Origin: an uncultured Bacteroidia bacterium
Lineage (GTDB): Bacteria > Bacteroidota > Bacteroidia > Bacteroidales > UBA932
Assembly: GCA_902795785.1 (NCBI GenBank)
Contig: CADBMK010000159.1
Span: 1-6,876, forward strand
Length of the DNA: 6,876 nucleotides
Direction: 5' to 3'
Every line of letters begins with the position of its first letter. Position 1 is the stretch's first letter. The position numbers and the translations under genes are program-made. A model generated the notes under the pieces. It did not search any database. It saw only the letters and a program-made list of their open reading frames with translations, and was not told the origin of the DNA. Shown piece by piece: positions 5,762 through 6,876 of the stretch.

Positions 5762-6634
5762 TCAAGAGGACATTTCGTGCCAGATTGGGAGGAGGAACAA
5801 GTGGCTATCGTTCGGCAGAGAGAGGAAAAAGGGCGTTGACTCTTGCTTCTGTGCTTTACTCAACTCGTTGATTTTGCTGAGTTTATATTGATCTTGCACT
5901 ATGGCTGTGACTTTAGTAAACAGCTCTGCGTCAGTCAGGTACTCACAGTCGTCGCCAATCTCATGAGCAATTTCTTCGTAAGCCTCTACCTGCCGGCTGA
6001 TTGCGTGGAAGTAGTGATGGGCATCGCGGAACAGAGCCATTCCGAATCGGATTGCACAGTAGGCTGATGGGGCTATGAAGCCATCTCGCACCGGCGAGTC
6101 TTCGGGTAGTTCCGGGGCCCTGCCGCGAAACATAATCCTTCGCGGCCCCATAGAGATATCGGCGTATCTACTGGCGACTGGCCATTCACAATAGTAATTG
6201 CTGCCGCTACCCCATGGATAGGAGAATGGCGTGTATTCTTCATCAGCCACATAGCCATTTCTATGGGTGTAGACGATGGTATTTCGCAATGCACTTAAAT
6301 CTTTTATTGGCTTCAGAATGATTTCAACCTTTTTCATGGCGGGAATTGATTTTAGCGTTCTCCGTCGTACATAAGAGAAGAAGTCCCGGACAATCTGTTC
6401 TGTTCCCGCCGCCACGAAATGGAAATGATTGTTCATCACTTCGAAGGCAATGAGAATGAAATCAGGTTTGTAGGAAAATGCAGCCTGAGCTATTACATTC
6501 ATGACGAATGTCATATCCTCAGGGTTTGTAAACAGAATCGGGGTATTTTTACCGGGGGTAAATGCGTGCCAATATGGACCGCAACTGTGGAATGTGGATT
6601 CGCATTCCCTTTCTTTCATCGAAAAGTTTTTCAT
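5762..6634 (-). CDS. REP-associated Y1 (HUH) transposase, RAYT/IS200-like
   Basis: This is a single-strand DNA nicking and joining enzyme of the IS200/IS605-related Y1 class. The HUH motif is NNHFHFV (residues 68-74; H70 and H72 bind the metal), after the strand FILIAFEVM. The predicted nucleophile is Y122 in VYTHRNGYV, which matches the Y-x-x-x-N pattern of RAYTs, and PFSYPWGS (136-143) matches the following conserved turn. Residues 150-290 are an extension with a helical LTDAELFTKVTAIVQDQY segment. The last ~25 residues look unlike the family and may result from a frameshift at about residue 263-265. The ATG at 6634 lies 18 nt from a -7 box; M6 is an alternative start. Paired REP-like hairpins flank both sides, as in a REPtron. 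Whether it is still active is unknown. Confidence 0.85.
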   Translation of the reverse strand: MKNFSMKERECESTFHSCGPYWHAFTPGKNTPILFTNPEDMTFVMNVIAQAAFSYKPDFILIAFEVMNNHFHFVAAGTEQIVRDFFSYVRRRTLKSIPAMKKVEIILKPIKDLSALRNTIVYTHRNGYVADEEYTPFSYPWGSGSNYYCEWPVASRYADISMGPRRIMFRGRAPELPEDSPVRDGFIAPSAYCAIRFGMALFRDAHHYFHAISRQVEAYEEIAHEIGDDCEYLTDAELFTKVTAIVQDQYKLSKINELSKAQKQESTPFFLSLPNDSHLFLLPIWHEMSS

Positions 6635-6651
6635 ACTGTTTAAGTTTTCTA

Positions 6652-6681
6652 TAAAGTTACTTAAAGCAAGACTAAATCAAA
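6652..6681 (-). promoter_or_regulatory. Promoter of the RAYT gene
   Basis: On the minus strand TTTG (6681-6678) is followed after 18 bp by TAACTTTA (6659-6652), one base from TAnnTTTG. The -7 box lies 18 nt ahead of the ATG, as for obgE and the DUF4250 gene, and has a similarly AT-rich leader. Confidence 0.5.
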
Positions 6682-6702
6682 ACATAGAACGCAGAATTAT
6701 TT

Positions 6703-6730
6703 CGTACACCAGAAGGCCCGAAAATGTACG
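6703..6730 (+). repeat. REP-like hairpin, right pair, copy 3
   Basis: CGTACA (6703-6708) pairs with TGTACG (6725-6730) around a 16-nt loop, CCAGAAGGCCCGAAAA, with a self-complementary GGCC. It is followed by AGAGGAGG and a 22-nt spacer that matches the left pair's spacer at 16 of 22 positions. Confidence 0.85.
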
Positions 6731-6752
6731 AGAGGAGGGTCGAGGTGTCTGC

Positions 6753-6781
6753 CGTACACCAGAGGGCCCCGAAAATGTACG
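6753..6781 (+). repeat. REP-like hairpin, right pair, copy 4
   Basis: CGTACA (6753-6758) pairs with TGTACG (6776-6781) around a 17-nt loop, CCAGAGGGCCCCGAAAA, with GGGCCC at its centre. It differs from copy 3 by one inserted base and two substitutions in the loop. Confidence 0.85.
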
Positions 6782-6798
6782 GAAGGTGAGCGGGGGGA

Positions 6799-6876
6799 CT
6801 AGAAAGTCTTGCGCCGAACCAGACGGAACGAATTGTGGACTTTCTTAAGGTTTCCGGAGAGAATCATCTCGGCGGC
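6799..6876 (-). CDS. Possible 3' end of a minus-strand gene (cut by window edge)
   Basis: Of the three minus-strand frames entering from the right edge, only this one stays open. It runs 25 codons to a TAG at 6801-6799 and ends LVRRKTF. Third positions are C- and G-rich, like the confident genes here, and the REP pair would lie just after the stop, as expected for extragenic repeats. The fragment is too short to name or to exclude chance (an open frame of this length is not rare). It contains the inverted repeat AGAAAGTC (6801-6808)/GACTTTCT (6838-6845). Confidence 0.35.
   Translation of the reverse strand, partial: AAEMILSGNLKKVHNSFRLVRRKTF

Noticed and set aside
5675..6781. Repeats as a CRISPR array
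   Set aside because: There are only two units per side, with related rather than unique spacers, imperfect palindromes and no cas genes; REP-like elements beside a RAYT explain them better.
6813..6840. A further degenerate hairpin copy (ACCAGACGG...CGAA...TGTG)
   Set aside because: It matches about 11 of 15 positions of copy 3, but the stem is absent, the period is 60 instead of 50 nt and it lies in a possible coding end.
6801..6845. Inverted repeat AGAAAGTC/GACTTTCT as a terminator
   Set aside because: The 29-nt loop is large and no T-run follows on either strand; it overlaps the possible gene end.
6501..6848. Plus-strand frame of about 115 codons crossing the RAYT start and the right hairpin pair
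   Set aside because: It runs through the repeats and the opposite-strand promoter, and its protein has no domain signature.

Overview
The window looks like a chromosomal segment of a member of the Bacteroidota, most likely Bacteroidales. The evidence is as follows. Promoters have the -7 element TAnnTTTG typical of that phylum. Starts are AT-rich with no Shine-Dalgarno sequence. The tRNA and tmRNA 3' ends have no encoded CCA. There is a DUF4250 protein, and a sulfatase-modifying-factor-like protein is fused to WG repeats. I could not run a database search, so family names rest on recognised motifs.

Layout, left to right. On the minus strand there is the start of an alpha/beta-hydrolase lipoprotein (cut by the left edge), preceded by obgE (GTPase of ribosome assembly and stress control). 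Next comes about 390 bp without a gene, containing nested inverted repeats. A tRNA-Val(UAC) follows on the minus strand with its own terminator, and ssrA (tmRNA) on the plus strand; the two are divergently transcribed from back-to-back promoters. Converging on ssrA is a minus-strand cluster that reads, in transcription order: a 61-aa DUF4250 protein, a LacI-family regulator, a secreted FGE-like/WG-repeat protein, and a small membrane protein whose start overlaps the preceding gene by 19 bp. The tight spacings suggest one operon. A 22-bp palindrome sits on the -7 box of the first promoter and is a candidate operator for the LacI protein.

The right end holds a REP-associated, HUH-type Y1 transposase (RAYT). 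It is bracketed on each side by a pair of hairpins of about 28 nt (stem CGTACA/TGTACG), and the two hairpins of each pair are separated by exactly 22 nt on both sides. A degenerate fifth copy may lie to the left. This REPtron-like cassette is the most unusual part of the window. The transposase C-terminus looks frameshifted, so the cassette may be decaying or domesticated. A short open frame running off the right edge may be the tail of another minus-strand gene.

Functionally, obgE, tRNA-Val and ssrA are core translation and quality-control genes. The DUF4250-LacI-FGE-like-membrane cluster is an accessory envelope locus of unknown role. The RAYT and its repeats are a mobile or domesticated element inserted upstream of that cluster.
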